This document shows, in pieces, positions 38,975 through 52,800 of a stretch of DNA of 64,000 bases (its first letter is position 1; each line of letters opens with the position of its first letter). The translations under genes and the position numbers were made by a program. Under the pieces are notes generated by a model. It was given only the letters and a program-made list of their open reading frames with translations. It ran no database searches and was not told where the DNA came from. Source of the stretch: Apostichopus japonicus (taxonomy: Eukaryota > Echinodermata > Holothuroidea > Aspidochirotida > Stichopodidae); assembly GCF_037975245.1 (NCBI RefSeq), contig NC_092579.1, positions 21,208,666-21,272,665 on the forward strand, given 5' to 3'.

Positions 38975-41916
38975 GTCTGCAAAAGCTGAAAATGTTTAAT
39001 ACAGTACAGGTTGATGGTACAACAAATTATGACAAAAACTTACTCAATATTTCTTGACATACTGTAGTTAATAGTTGAAATCAAGAAAGAAGCATATATT
39101 TTTGTTGGTTTGTTTGGCTTGGAAAGTAAATGCAGGACGCATTATGCATACTGTGGCACAAAGAGGATAGGACTTAAGTAGTGGCGGTGAGGGGCATGAG
39201 GGGTATCCCCCCTCCCCCGCCCAAAGCAGCCAGCACTCAGTTGATTAAACTTTGCTAACAATTCTTGCTCGCAATAAATTGCAATATTTTAGGAAGGATA
39301 TATGTGAAAAATGATAGCACCATTTTGCATCTAAGTCATTTTACTTGTATAAAACTTCCCCTCCTCTTAGATCCCTCCCCATATCAGTGTTATATTGTTG
39401 TCTCCCTCCCCCCCCCCAAAGAAAATAAACTAATCCCTGCCTCCTAGTTGCTCCATGTTAAAATGTTGTTCAATTTGTCCAATCAGTGTTTAGGACTCTG
39501 TGTATTCTCTGTCAAGTCCGAAACAGATGTGATTGACAACTAGTTAATGAGGTTGGTTTTTCCATAAACTGTGAAGGTACATGTGATTTCTTTGTTAATA
39601 TTGACAATTTTGTACAGTTAGGTTTCATTTTTTAAATTTATAGGGTTTAATTTTGACTTATGCTGGTAAGTGTTGCTAAAGTAACAGATTTTCAACAAAA
39701 TATGGAATTATAACGTTTGTAAAAGACTACATAATGCACTGTACTGTGTACATGTATATACTTTCCTGTATGTACTAAATACTGTACTGTATATGCTCGC
39801 ATAGTGGTACTGTATATGGGATGGTGAGCCTTAGTAATCCAGGAATTTGCTGAGGTGACCTGACCTGACCTTTCTGCATGTAATAGTAAGAACGTTTATA
39901 GGCTTGGCTTATCTTGGATAATTAGCCATTTTGTTGATGAAATATGTTCATCCTTTTTTCTAAAATTTTGTAAGATTCAAGATGTTTTTCACGCAAAAAT
40001 GTTGGCTACATTTTCAGAGAATCTTAAGGATTACCATTAATCGTATATTTAGGCGTTGCTTTGGGATGAGATTCAAATGCACTATTTCCTTTTAAAATAT
40101 TTAATTTTATATATATTTAATAAATCTATTTAATGACCCTTTATCTGGGTTGCAGATCTGCAATAATTGGCTGTGAATTGTCGATAATTTAGCAACCACA
40201 AATGCAAGTTGGGTGAATGACTGCAGTATACACAACAGATACATCACTCATGCACTTTTCATCTTCATACAGCCGACAGCACATAATAGTCTAACTACCC
40301 TGTCTACATGTCATTTAAATTGCTTGCTACTGTCACTGTGTCATTCCATTAAATCAGAAAGAGATATTTATGTCATTTCTGGCAAACAATAACAAGATCC
40401 AAACAATGTCATCACATATTCAACTGTTATGCATACAATGAAAATCAGGGAACACTTATAAGCATAATGTTCTTCAGATGTACTGGATCAAATAATGTAC
40501 TCATACTTGGTACTCAGATTCTGACATGCTGTACTCGGACACTGTTACTTGGAACTAAGACCTTAACAAGGCAGTACTCGTTCAGAACCCCAAGTGGTCA
40601 GAAGTACTTAGTACTCTGATAAATGTACTTGACTACAACATAATGTAGATACAACCCTCAGAACAAAGGAGTGTCACACCATTCAGTAATTCACGATTAC
40701 TTGTACAGACTCAAACTTACAGAAGACACAAGATTACACCTACACGGAGCATTCATACAATAAATTTAAGCATTTGGAATAATCAATACCAGAAGTTCAG
40801 TTAAATAATATCTTGAGCAAAAATTGAAAAATTGATTTTATAACTTAACAGTATAGCTAAAGACTATCCACAAAAAGGTTCCTAACTATGTCCCATACCC
40901 TCTCTACCATCAAAATTTCCAGAAAACACACTTGTAACACATGCATGGGTAAATTTTACTGATTTGTATGACTTCTGCTTTAAGCCTAAATTATTTAACT
41001 ACTTCTATGTCTGGACCCACGCCAGTCTTCAAGCATGAACAATAATCAATCACATACGCTCTTGTGAATTTTCAATGAGAATTACTGCATGTTATCCAAT
41101 ACTGTATCCCAAACTGCCAAGCAAACTGTTTAAGTAATTGCTATACCTGTACACAAGTGTTTAGATGTATACATGTAGCTGCAGTTTTCACCACAGGAAC
41201 TGCAGCATTCAACGAAGAAACTCAGAGCCTTTGAAAATGCTACACAAACTTTTAACACTCAAATATTCCCTGATGTAGGTACACTGCTCCCAGTTTCAGA
41301 AATGCTATGGTAGTAAGTTTAAATATATACATATAGGGTAACAGTCAGAAGAAATCTTTGAGTGTGGAAATGTCTGTACAGTACAGAGGCATAAACATTA
41401 CCGGTTGAAACAAAAATCCCAGCACTTGAAATTAAATCAACTTGTCTGCCAATTTTTGTAGATCAATGAAGTATGCAGACAGTTGTTTGATTTTTTACTT
41501 TAAGTTGTTTTTTTCTTCAGTTTTCAAGTGTAGACTGTCACTAAAAACAATGAGTAGAATTCAAATAACTTAAGTTAGAGATATTTCATTTCATACAAAA
41601 ACCAGAACGCCAGCAGGTTTAGTGATTCCTTGCTTCACAAGTTTATACTATATATGGAATCACCTGATCGTTTGATAGAACAACTCAGGAAAATGTGTCC
41701 TGATGTCAAGTACCAGAATATCATTCTAGATAACTTGATCATGGCAAATGATGCCTTTCTGAATGTTGATGACAGATAACAGTCATTAGTGTAAGTGGGA
41801 AACCCTCTCAGCCAATTAAAAGAGGAAAGGTATAATCCTATGACAATTAGTGACACAGAAATGCAATGAATCAGAGAAACAATTGAGTTTGCAAGTTTAC
41901 AACTTGGTTTTCAGAC

Positions 41917-43020
41917 TTTGACCTCTGTTGACTTCAAATGACCTTTCATCAGCATGATATTTGGGAAAATAGTTGGACAATATCTGTTGCTAAATGTGCT
42001 AGTTGAAATAACAAGCACAAATATGGGCAACAGTAATATTTAGATTAAAGTCAAGCGTTTTGTATCAAAATAAATGGTTGAGGTCTTTAATATTGAAAAT
42101 TTAAAGCAGGTTTAAGATATTGTGCAATAATAGCTGACTGAACTTAGATACAAATGACATCTTAAACAGCATCTTAAGCCTGTACCAATTAGGTATGGTG
42201 AGAGGCTGAGAGCATGGATGTACACCAAGGATAGTTAGAGCAATGAAATATTATCCTGACATGGTGTAAAATTTCAGGAATTACTTATTAGGTTCTTAAA
42301 ATTACAATCATTCTGAATTTCATAACAACAATGTAAATTAAGGTCTGACCAATTATGTGCTTTCCTGTACGCCATGTCCTTGCACAAATTGTCATGCTGA
42401 AACCCAAGTTTAGGTTATTACTGACCAATCCCTAACTGAGATGAAATGTTTTTAGGGATTGAATTCTGCTAGCCTTGCATAACCATTGACTTGAAGCATA
42501 TTGAAAGTCTAAACTTGAAACAAAATTATCCAGCTGTAGTGCTTTTTTAGTTTTTTACACTTTCCCTTTGCTGACCTCAAGTGACCTTTGACTTTTAAAA
42601 AGAATTACTGGACTCTTGTACTCATTACAGGAATATCATATGCCAATATGACATCTGATGAAACTACCTATCTTATAATGTCATGTTTAAAATTTCCAGA
42701 GTGTAACCTCTGCTTAACCCAAATGACCTGTACCCTCCATCAAAAACAAAGAGTTCTTGTACTAATTACTGTACTTATACTTATTATATACCAGCTACAG
42801 TACTGCAATTGTCTATCTGGAAATATTGTATTTACACAGTGTTCAAGTTTTGATACTTGGTACCTTAAATGAACTCTGATCATATCAAATTGTGTACAAA
42901 CTATACAATACACATACTACCATACCATGGATATATATGAGCTCACTTTTGATATTATCACAATTTACCCTCTGCTGACCCCAAATGACCTTTGGCCTCT
43001 ACCACAAACAAAAGGGTTAG
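41917..43020 (+). repeat. Cluster of TGACCT-type dispersed repeats
   Basis: Four related segments near 41927, 42568, 42700 and 42970 read like 'ctctgttgacttcaaatgac' or 'ctctgctgaccccaaatgac', each followed by 'cttt' and an A-rich run. The same family occurs at 2110-2330. Class unknown. Confidence 0.6.
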
Positions 43021-44103
43021 CTAAACTAATTACAGAAAATCCACATATATGCCAAATATAAGAACTGCACAGTCAGCCTCCTTTGGGATATCATGTCTAC
43101 AAAATTTGTAAATTTTTGCATATCCCAACTCCCAGTTCTGTCATGGATCCCTTAAAGGATTGGTTCAGGTGTCTGATATGTCTTTCTTGTATGAAAGAGC
43201 TTAAAAATACAAACAGAAAAGTGAAGAAACTACCATGATAGCATGCTCTGTTAAGGAGATATGACACTTTGAAGATTTCAAAATTTCTTTGCAAATGACT
43301 GGTGTAGAAAGACTAACTGTAAAGGTGTGATGTCACATCCTCACTTCCTTAACATGTGTCAATATATTTCATTAAAAAATAATTGCATATTTTTCACAAA
43401 TCTAAAAAAATTGCATCAAACATTCTTCAGATGTTAAATGTTAAATACCTCCCTTGACACATATGAGATCTCCTGACGTATCTTTTGGTTGTAAGTCATA
43501 AAATCTTACAAAATATTTTAATAAAATAACAAAGACTTTTCAGGACTGTGAGGATATGACGTCACAGCTAGTCTGATTTCAGCAGTTCCTACACAATCAG
43601 ATAGAACTTTAGACTTGAATATCTCCTAAACGGAAAAAGATATTTGAATAACTTCTTCACTATAGGGTTTCTTTTATTGTCCTCTTTCATATAAGATAAA
43701 CATTTGTGACACCTGAACTAGTCCTTTAAGTATAAGGCATAATTACATTAGTTGTACATGCACATTTCCAAATAGAATATCAGTACCATAATTTTAAGTG
43801 CAGAAGCAATGGTGAACTGGGGTATAACTTGCTAACAGCTCAATGATCCAACCAGAGCCTGCACCTTAATATAAGTGGAGTATTTTTCACCTCAGATAAA
43901 GCTGAAACCTCCCAAACCAAAAGAAATCAGCTTCTTTGGTCTGACAGACCCAGTGGTGCACCGGTTTCAAAATTGTATGCCAATAGGCCAATTCAATTGT
44001 GCATCTAACTGTGAAAAAGGGTGTTGTAATCAATAAAAGATTAGAATTGAGTGGTACCACAATTACACAAAAACTGAGGTTTGATGCAGGTACAGTATCT
44101 ACA

Positions 44104-44232
44104 ATACTATGACCTAAGACCCACTTCAAAACTAAGAACCCACCAACTGCAAAACTAAGAACCCACCAACTGCAAAACTAAGACCCAACTGCAAAACTAA
44201 GATCCCACCGACTGCAAAACCAAGAAAACTGA
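44104..44232 (+). repeat. Short tandem repeat, about 23-bp unit, 4-5 copies
   Basis: Unit 'aaaactaagaacccaccaactgc', with one copy shortened and the last degenerate ('aaaaccaagaaaac'). Confidence 0.85.
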
Positions 44233-45156
44233 TCAAAATAGCCTTAAAATGGCTAAGATATAAGGATAATGAGAAATAGTAAATTGTGACAGGTCACATG
44301 ACTTATATGAAATTACAGTGTGTTGGTAGGGAGTTTGACTGGTTTGGGGAGTTTGACCATCTCCTGTGGTATTTTAAATACTGATATTCACTACATTCTA
44401 GAAATGTAATATTGGACAGTAGCAATGAAAAATTATTAAAATGCATGGAGGTGATAATATCATACATAAAGAGGCTTATATTGACACAATCTGATGATGT
44501 TCAACCCACGCTAATGCATAACTCATTCACTGTACACTGCTGTAATGAAGAAATTACAACATATATTTTAACTTTAGTGTTTGCAAGTTAGGAATGAATA
44601 ATAGGTGGCGCTAGCCAACTATGTTACAAAACAAAACATGCGTCTGTCACAGGTGCACTTATGGTGAACATAGAAACTGCCATCGTTACAATATAAGCAT
44701 GCTAACCTACTAAAAGTGCAAGTTACTAATTATAATCTTTTTTTATAGTGTCTGAGATGTGTCTGAATGGGTTTGATATACTCACTGCTTCAGATAACTG
44801 CCACTTTAGTTGCTGTATGGTACCAAGGGTGAATCACAAGGTATCCTTTTTGCTTTTCTCTAAATTAGTGGAAAGTACATAGGGTAATGATGATGCTAAA
44901 AGTACACTGTTGTGTTATAATCTTGTATAAAACACACTGTGATTCAGAGCATAATAAATTGTTCAAATTACCTGTACTATTTATGTCCATACTTCGGCAA
45001 ACCTTGCAAATGGCACGCTGACACAATTGTTCCATACCAACAAAGCAACACACAAGCCTCAAATTAAGGGTCTGCAGTATAGACCCCAACTATAGCAGGC
45101 TATCATGTAAAAGTTTCTTGAGATTACGTAATCGACCTGCCTTGCTCGTTAAATGA

Positions 45157-45449
45157 CAGGCGCATAGCCAGGAATTTGCCAAGGGAGGGGCGAAACTGTA
45201 GATTCGGCATTGTAAACTATCTAAGCGTAGCGCCATGGTTGGCGCGAAGCATACAAGAAAATTTTGGCTGAAAATGCCTCCCAGATCGCTGGAAATGGCA
45301 CTTCCCAAGTTCCCAGGCTTTGTAACTGCATCTTAGCATTTTCTCTTTTAAAAATACTAGCAATATCATAAAAACATTAAAAAAATATATAAAAAATATG
45401 CTCAAGGGGGGTGGCTGCCCCCTTCGCCCCCCTCTTGGCTACGGGCCTG
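45157..45449. mobile_element. Miniature hAT-like transposon (family A), 293 bp
   Basis: The left end CAGGCGCATAGCCAGG and right end TTGGCTACGGGCCTG are inverted repeats. The flanks TTAAATGA and TAAAATGA differ at one base and fit an aged 8-bp target duplication. Internal 'gcgccatggttggcgcgaag' matches the elements at 46080 and, inverted, at 9272. C-rich block inside the right end. Confidence 0.72.
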
Positions 45450-45759
45450 TAAAATGACCTCTTTTTACGAATTTTTTTTTTTATGAGGGTAGTTTGTGTG
45501 AACGTTGTATGATTAACTACACTGTAGACATGAACATATTTCCACACAACCTAATGCTGTTAAGAAGCAATGCAGGCTAATTTTAGACCGTGGCAGGTCG
45601 ATTACATAATCACAAACTTTCCTAGCTATAGCGTGCTACAATTGGAGCCGGTAAAGCAGATCGATGGTAGTGTCTAACACTTCTTACACGTAATTCGAAA
45701 CTAGGTCAGATTACCGGCATGAGACGTTCCTTTGTGTGCGAGTCTTCACACTCTTTAAG

Positions 45760-45790
45760 GAGGCCGAGGGGGGGGGGGGGGGGGGTTATG
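45760..45790 (+). repeat. Poly-G tract
   Basis: About 18 G in a row after 'aggccgagg'. No transposon end with a matching partner is found beside it. Confidence 0.8.
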
Positions 45791-46079
45791 CCAAATGCAA
45801 TACAAAGTCTGCATTCTGGTTATGTTTTCCAGTCACAACTTAGATCTTTCGTGTGGTGATGTGCATTCATGGCATCAGCGTTATCAGCGTTGTGTACAAA
45901 ATGGACAATATTCCTAATGCTCAATAAAAACGCTAGTTTGAAACGTTGAGAGTGAATGCATAACAGGGGCCGTAGTGCACCAGGGAACTGGGGTAGCGAA
46001 CAAGAGTGAAGGGACATGCCTGCCTAAACTTTCAGACTTTCTTCCAAATGGCTTACATTTAATAACACACTGTATGCTG

Positions 46080-47609
46080 CAGCGACGTAGCCAGGAATTT
46101 GAAAGGGGGGGAGCACTTTTTGCGACTGATATGGATTTTCAAAATTGTAGGCATGACTATCCGAGCTGAGCGCCACCATCGGTTGGCGCGGAGCGTACAA
46201 GAAAATTTTTGGTTTTACAAACCCCCCAGATGGCCGGAAACGGCCCTTCCCGAGTGTTCATTCTGGTTCCATGGCCTCTTGCTAACTTGAGACACCTCAT
46301 TCAATATCACTTTTAAACCAAAAAAACAAACGAGTTAAAATAGTACGTAATTCAATACTACATAATGTTCGGTATTTAAAATTAGCAAAGTACATGAACA
46401 GCGTAGTCTTACTTTTCAACTGCTGATACTTGTAGATACATATATAGATAGGCCAGAAATGTCTTTGATACAACTATACCCAGTAATTGTCTTTGATACA
46501 ACTGTAAATGTTTAAGTTAGCCTAATATTAGAGAAGGCGAGAGCTATCCGACGATTGCCATCTGATGCAAATTTCTCAACTGTTTTCTCAACTGAAATAT
46601 TATCTGCGTAAACGGGTTCTTAACTAGATGTTAAAAAAACTGACAAGATCGGATTCTAGACTTTTTCGGCGGGTAGAGTGTTGAATGAAACGGCACGCGA
46701 TAGAAATGACAGCCTAAATTAGAAGACTAGGTCACCTAATTTAGCCATATTCTTGCTACGTTCATTTCAATAGTTATTCCTGTCTGGACTCTTAAACTCG
46801 TCCAGCAAGCTTATGGATTTGAAATATGGGTGTTTTTAAAAAAGATAACTTGGCCAAAAAAAGTGTGTAGGCCCAGGCCTACAGTGCTACATACTGGCTA
46901 CGCCCCTGATCACGGATATCATATTATCAGCAGATTTTGTTTCCTGTTTGAATTCTTTTACATGTTCTTTTCATAATATATCAGAAAGACAAACATAGTG
47001 CTCTTTTACAATTTTTCCAGTAGGATGATTCTTGTTTATTGTCCAATGTCTGGACTTTAATACATTTGACGAACTTAACTGATGGACAATATAAACTTTC
47101 ATATTTTGTAATATAGCCAGATATGCTGTGGCCTAAAAACAAATATCGTTATCGTTAACAGTGTAATAATTATTTAAAGGAAGTGCGTATCACGTACGAT
47201 TGCTATAGCTTAGCTTCATAACATGCTGTTCGTGCACAACTTAGGACCAATCATAGAAAGGATGAGAACGAACGTTGTCGACGTTGTTGTGCATACGGTT
47301 CGTGACATTCCATAGAGTGCGGTTAGGTAGGCCATATGTTTTTTATTACGCAGTGGCCAACTGTAGGCTTGTAATAGGCTATAGGCTAAATTTAGCTAAT
47401 TGCATCTGCCAAACTAAGTTAGTAGTTGAATCAGTAGGCGTGAATGTTACTACGATTATAATCGAGTTAACGGAGCTGACTAGTATTCAAGATCAAAAGA
47501 GCACTGACAAAATACCATGCTAAAAAAACAACAGTTTAAAAAAAAAAAATCGACACTGAAAGGGGGGAGCGGTCGCTCCCCCTGCTCGGGCCCCCTGGCT
47601 ACGTCCCTG
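46080..47609. mobile_element. hAT-like transposon (family A), 1530 bp
   Basis: The left end CAGCGACGTAGCCAGG and right end CCCTGGCTACGTCCCTG are inverted repeats. The exact 8-bp duplication GTATGCTG flanks both (46072-46079 and 47610-47617). The first 200 bp match the 293-bp element at 45157. The interior has an extra outward-facing end-like motif (GGCTACGCCCCTG, 46896-46908), hinting at a second element or a composite. No transposase is visible. Confidence 0.78.
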
Positions 47610-47617
47610 GTATGCTG

Positions 47618-49740
47618 CAAAATGCAAGCTTGTACTTCACAAATGTAGGCTAGTTAAAATGATGGAACTGTAGTGATAGCAACATGTTAGATCTAGGCTA
47701 GCCTAAGACTGTAAGACTAAGCCCTCTTACACAAACCAAAAAATTCTCAAAGGTGAATGCACACCTCTCCACTTTTAGACTCCTCCCTTACGCGCCTCCA
47801 AAGGTTAGACATTTGTGCCCCCTTCTTTTAAAACACCTTTTAAAATAGTAATGAAACTTTGCCGACGAGACTGAAGCCTGGTAAGGTTTAATTTGCCCAT
47901 GGCATGTATGCAGGCTAGGCTAAGTTAATTATTATATGCTTCAAGAAAGTCTAACGACTCGGACGGCTATCCAATTAAATGTTTGGGCCAATGTCTGCAC
48001 CAATGGATTTGTTAAGCATTTCATATGGGTAGAATATTTACCTTGAAAATTGAATCGGAAATGCTATAAGTGACCCTTGGCTTGCTGATGATGAGCTTCC
48101 CTGTCAGCATACTTTCAATAATATTGTCTTAGTTACGGTCTTGATTTTTCAATGTTCGGAGGTTACTTTATTTTCTGCTCCGGCCTGTCGTCTGCTGCCG
48201 CTTCGAGTTAAATTATGTGTTGTCACGGTAGGATATGAGATATCCAACAATATCGCAGTGTATGTAATGCTGAAATGTTTTACACTATTCTATATACCAG
48301 CTAAATCCCCTCCCTTTTAGCCCTGGGCGAATGACCTCCATTTAGGAATTCAGAAGCGGGAAAGGCGATTTATAGAAGTGTACCTTCAACCAAGTGATAA
48401 TAATAACGAGCATATAGTTGTTAAAATATCTGTCAGCTCTTCCTTGTGATGGAAAAACTAATAATTTTGCAAATATGGTGGAAATTTTTGAGGTTGTATA
48501 GCAACTGTTTGTGAAGTGAAATGTTTATACCAAATGCAGATATTGGTATTTTAAGTTTGGTATAGGAGTACGAGGTGGAGGATGAGGGAAGACTGCCCCG
48601 AGATAAGAAAATGAAATCCAATTTAAAACAATAATATGGCGAAGGGTTTAATACTTGGTCGCCTGCCCAAGTTTCTTCGATTCTTGCAAGTAATGTTCCC
48701 GAATCTTGCCCAAATCATTCCCAATTCTCTGCCAAGAATGGAAGAAACTTCAGGCAAGCGACTGTATTAATACATTCTCAATATTTTTCTTGCCCGAGTA
48801 CCTCGACACATAATGAAATGTCGCGAGATAATAAAGATCGACGGCCTTTTTTATATCCCAAAATTTTAAGGGGACTCCCAAGTTCGGCAACTTGTTGTAA
48901 ATTAGGGAGGCCCTGGGAACTTACTTTTCAACCGTAATTTTTTGCGTTTAAATAATCATGTACTTTAGAAATTGACTGCCAGTGGGGAGGTGTTACACTG
49001 TGGCCCATATGGCTGTGGGCAAGTGTTAAAAAAGGCCCATATAAAGTCATATGTATAACATCTCAAATTTTCAACACTGGCGAATATGGCTGGCCGTGAT
49101 GGAAAAATTTTGGGAATTACTAGGTCTATAAAATATTAATTCTGTGGTTATGCCTGGCTATACAGGATGCTTAATCTTTATGAAAGCATATACATGATAT
49201 GATATAAACATGAATTTAAATTAGGACAACCTAATTCAATGCTGGCATCTAATTGGGATTTGTGTCAGCATGAAATGGTATTTATGTTCTTTCCAAACTT
49301 TAATATCCTCTGCACAGTTATTAAATATCTATGCTCAAAACATTATCAGCTAGCAGAAGGGTATGCAGGTTTGCTGGCCAGTAGTTGCATGCTCAATGCC
49401 AGTGGCTTGCACAGGATTTCAAAGGTGGTGAGGCGAAATTCCAAATTTCCGGGCCAACTGATTTAGGGTAGGGGAATTTACCCTTTAATAAGCGGCAGAG
49501 GCGAATGAAGGATTTTATAAAGGAGAGGTGTGGCCCTGCCCATGGGGTTGTCTAATTCAAATCCCAAACCCATTGACGAAAAATAAACTTTGGACAACCA
49601 ATGCTGCATTCAGAGGTGTCGTTATACTATAAATTAGGTCTACCATTTGCAAGGTTCTCCTAACAATTTGGCCCCGGGTGATGTTGAATAGAACAGAAAA
49701 AAAACAAACGAAAAAACAACTTTTCAAATTTTATATCCAA
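47618..49740. other. Non-coding DNA between the hAT cluster and RPL3
   Basis: No recognised coding exon. The stretch around 48060-48200 is less repetitive and could hold a distant promoter or 5' UTR exon of mu-crystallin copy 2, but only a weak minus-strand donor-like 'gtaaat' near 48042 supports that. Around 49400-49550 are G-rich motifs resembling transposon debris. Confidence 0.35.
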
Positions 49741-49890
49741 CAATTTGTATATTCTCTCATCGCATAAGTAAACATCACAGTCGTGGTAAATGTGACAAAC
49801 ATCACAGCCGTGGTAAATGTATTTCTGCTTCTTCAATGCAATAATGAGTTATGTATTAGACATGTGACTGAGAGTTTTGAGCCGGGAAAC

Positions 49891-52800
49891 TTAGATGGAG
49901 GCAGCAGCAGCTTCAGCTTCGGCCTTCAGACGGTCCTTCTTGAGAGGTCCCTGAAAATGAGAAAATATAAAAACTCAGTGATAAACTATAATATTCTACA
50001 AATTGTGTTTGATCTACATATTCTACATCATAAGCCTTTACCTGATACAAACATAACCATATCACCAGTTGGACCATATGTTATACACCATCACACAACT
50101 GCACACAGACTGACTGAAAATCATTTCATGTTGTAGTAAATTTAAAATACATGGAGGTGCTTTGCATGGAAACTTCCTCCCAGAATTCAGCAAAAGAAGG
50201 CCACTTCAAAGGTTATGTCATTTGATGAGCTATTTCTACCATTATGGAGGGTATGTATGTTTAAGATAGGATACTATGGTGTAGATGATGTTGCACCTCC
50301 AAAATGTTTCGGCCATCTCATCCTTCCTCCTATTACTTTATTCCTTAATGTTATTACTTCCTTTTGTAAATTTTCATAATATAGGTGATGAGGTTGGTCC
50401 CCTTTAGAAGAATACCCAATTTGCAAAGAATAACAAATGTTTCCAAAAAGTGCAGTCCAAAATTCCAGTTTGTACAAAACCACAAGGTGAGACAAAACTT
50501 GAAAAGTTTTTAACACGGAGCAACAACTATACTCTATTAATTTCATGTTGGTTATGTCTAAATGTTGTTTAAAAGTTGTCCACATGTGTGATATGACCGC
50601 TGGTATGCCAGTCAGTCATAATTTGAATTATGCAGTCATTTTAATGGACAGCAGCTGGCATTATCTCTTAAAGATCAACTATTTATTGCCATAAAACAAC
50701 TTTTTGAATAGGTGCTGATAAACAATTTGACGCTTTCTTTAACAAAATCTCATACCAATAGGTTAATTAACTTGAGGGACCAAGTTTAATTTACAATAAT
50801 GGAGAAAAAGTGCAACATTTTGATAATTTTCATGTAGTTTTTGTTTAACTGTGTTCACTATGCCACTAAAAAATGTGTAAGGAAGACAAAAATGTTGACG
50901 ATTTAACTTTTTCTTGGATTGCTTACTCATAACTCATTAATAAGTGAAAATGGCTTGGCGAGTATCTTGGTGTAATCAATTACAATCTTATTTTGAATAA
51001 TACTTGGTAGGTTGGAAAAACTTGACAAGCAACTCAAAAAGCCACAATTTTGCGGTGATGCTGTTCTACTAACCATGAATGCATTCTTCTCCTCATGGGT
51101 CTGGAAGCGTCCATGACCAAACTTGGAGGTGGTGTCAATGAACTTGAGGTTGATCTTCTCTGAAGCATTCCTGGAAGTGTGGACCAGAAGGGACTGCAAA
51201 AAGAGTAAAAAGAGCAGTATGTTAAATTACTAAACTGCATAACACGATGTGGTCAAATATCTATGACTACTACTGTAACATCAGTCACAACAAATCCAAA
51301 TTATATTTTATGACACCTTGCACTCGTAGAAACTTCTAAAGATTTAACAACAACAAAATTGTTCAGAGCAATTGGAGCAGCAGCAAAAGTTAAAATCATG
51401 TCAAAGTAACATCAGAAGGAAAGCAGCAGTAGGATAAGACTTCTACATTTTGTATCAGACAGGCATCCATTCCTCATCACATGTTACCCAACAATGACAT
51501 AAACCAATCATCTGTATAACATAACTACATCTGATATTACACAGAATATTATTAAAGATCAATGCTTTCAGTAATTCAACCTTTCTGACAGACACGATGA
51601 GCAGTTTCCCATTCATTTCACTGTGTCTTCCACCACAACTCGCATTTCATGTAGTCGATGCCATACACTTCACTACATGCCAAATAATAAATTTCTATAT
51701 AATATAAAGCCACACATAGGATAAAAGTCCAGTTTCTTGGAACACTTTTCATCAAATCTTTTCACGTTGGTGACTTTTGGTCTAGAGAAACAGATTTTAC
51801 AAACACTGTACAATTGTTCCAAAGGACAATTTGCTGGCAATATTTCCATCTTAAAAATGGTCGGAGCTTGTATTCTTAAAGAAATAACAATGACTACCTT
51901 TCTGAGAGTGATCACACGTTTACGTGTTCCCATAACGCTACCCTTCAACATCAGGAAGTCGTTCTTCACCTCACCATAGTGGACAAAACCTCCCTGTAGA
52001 AACAGAAACAAAAATTGAGATTAACAAACCAAACCCCATTAACACTGATGAATACCAACAAAATCCTACACTTACAGCTACAGCAAAGTCTGGAAATGGT
52101 TGCAGTCATGGGCAAATTCAAAGTGCAATTTATATTGGGGTTGCTTTGCTAAGTTGCTGATTGTAAATGATTGAAATTAACCACAACAGATATGTTTACT
52201 ACAGCATCGTTTTCTTGAAAGTATCATTACAAGGTGACAAGCAATTCATGTGTTAGTGACATTTAATTATTGAAACCTCTTAATTTCTATAGAACTTACC
52301 GCCGTAGCAGTCATACAAATAGCGATAAAATCCCATCTTTGTACATAATTCTTCAATGACACAGACCTAAATATGCAAATCTTCCTTTGCAACAGCTGAA
52401 TAAATGATATTATCCCTTTGAATGGTTTACCATGCTGAACCAAGAACCAAACTTCTTGTCAATGGATTTGAATCAAGTCAAAGTAACATCAGAAGGAAAG
52501 CAGCAGTAGGATATGATTCTACATTATGTATCAGACAGGCATCCATTCCTCATCACATGTTACTTGAGTTTTGACCCTTCATAACCCATAACCAACAAAC
52601 CAACATTGAAGTTTATTACAGTGAATTCTGAGAACTTATTAACAGTAGGACTACTCAAAGGAGTAACTGAAATTCATAGTAAAAGACGGTGTTTCAATTT
52701 GTGCAAATTTAAATCTGAATTCTTTACCAATGGATTGATGCTCTTATCGTCCAGGTCATAGCTGGTGGAGCCGTTGTTCTTGACCAGTTTGCCGTCGACC

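Larger units (their letters stand above)
38975..45148. other. Gene-poor DNA upstream of mu-crystallin copy 2
   Basis: No recognisable coding exon on either strand. A C/G-rich segment at 39179-39225 with 'gtagtggcggtgaggggc' may be the worn end of a transposon. TGACCT-type repeats occur at 41.9-43.0 kb. A 5' UTR exon of copy 2 should lie somewhere upstream of 38974, but I cannot locate it. Confidence 0.45.

Noticed and set aside
39179-39425. Another G/C-block transposon
   Set aside because: The left end looks right ('agtggcggtgagggg'), but no partner end and no target duplication could be found.
49783-50136. 117-codon plus-strand ORF
   Set aside because: Antisense to the last exon of RPL3 and its flanks; no recognisable protein.
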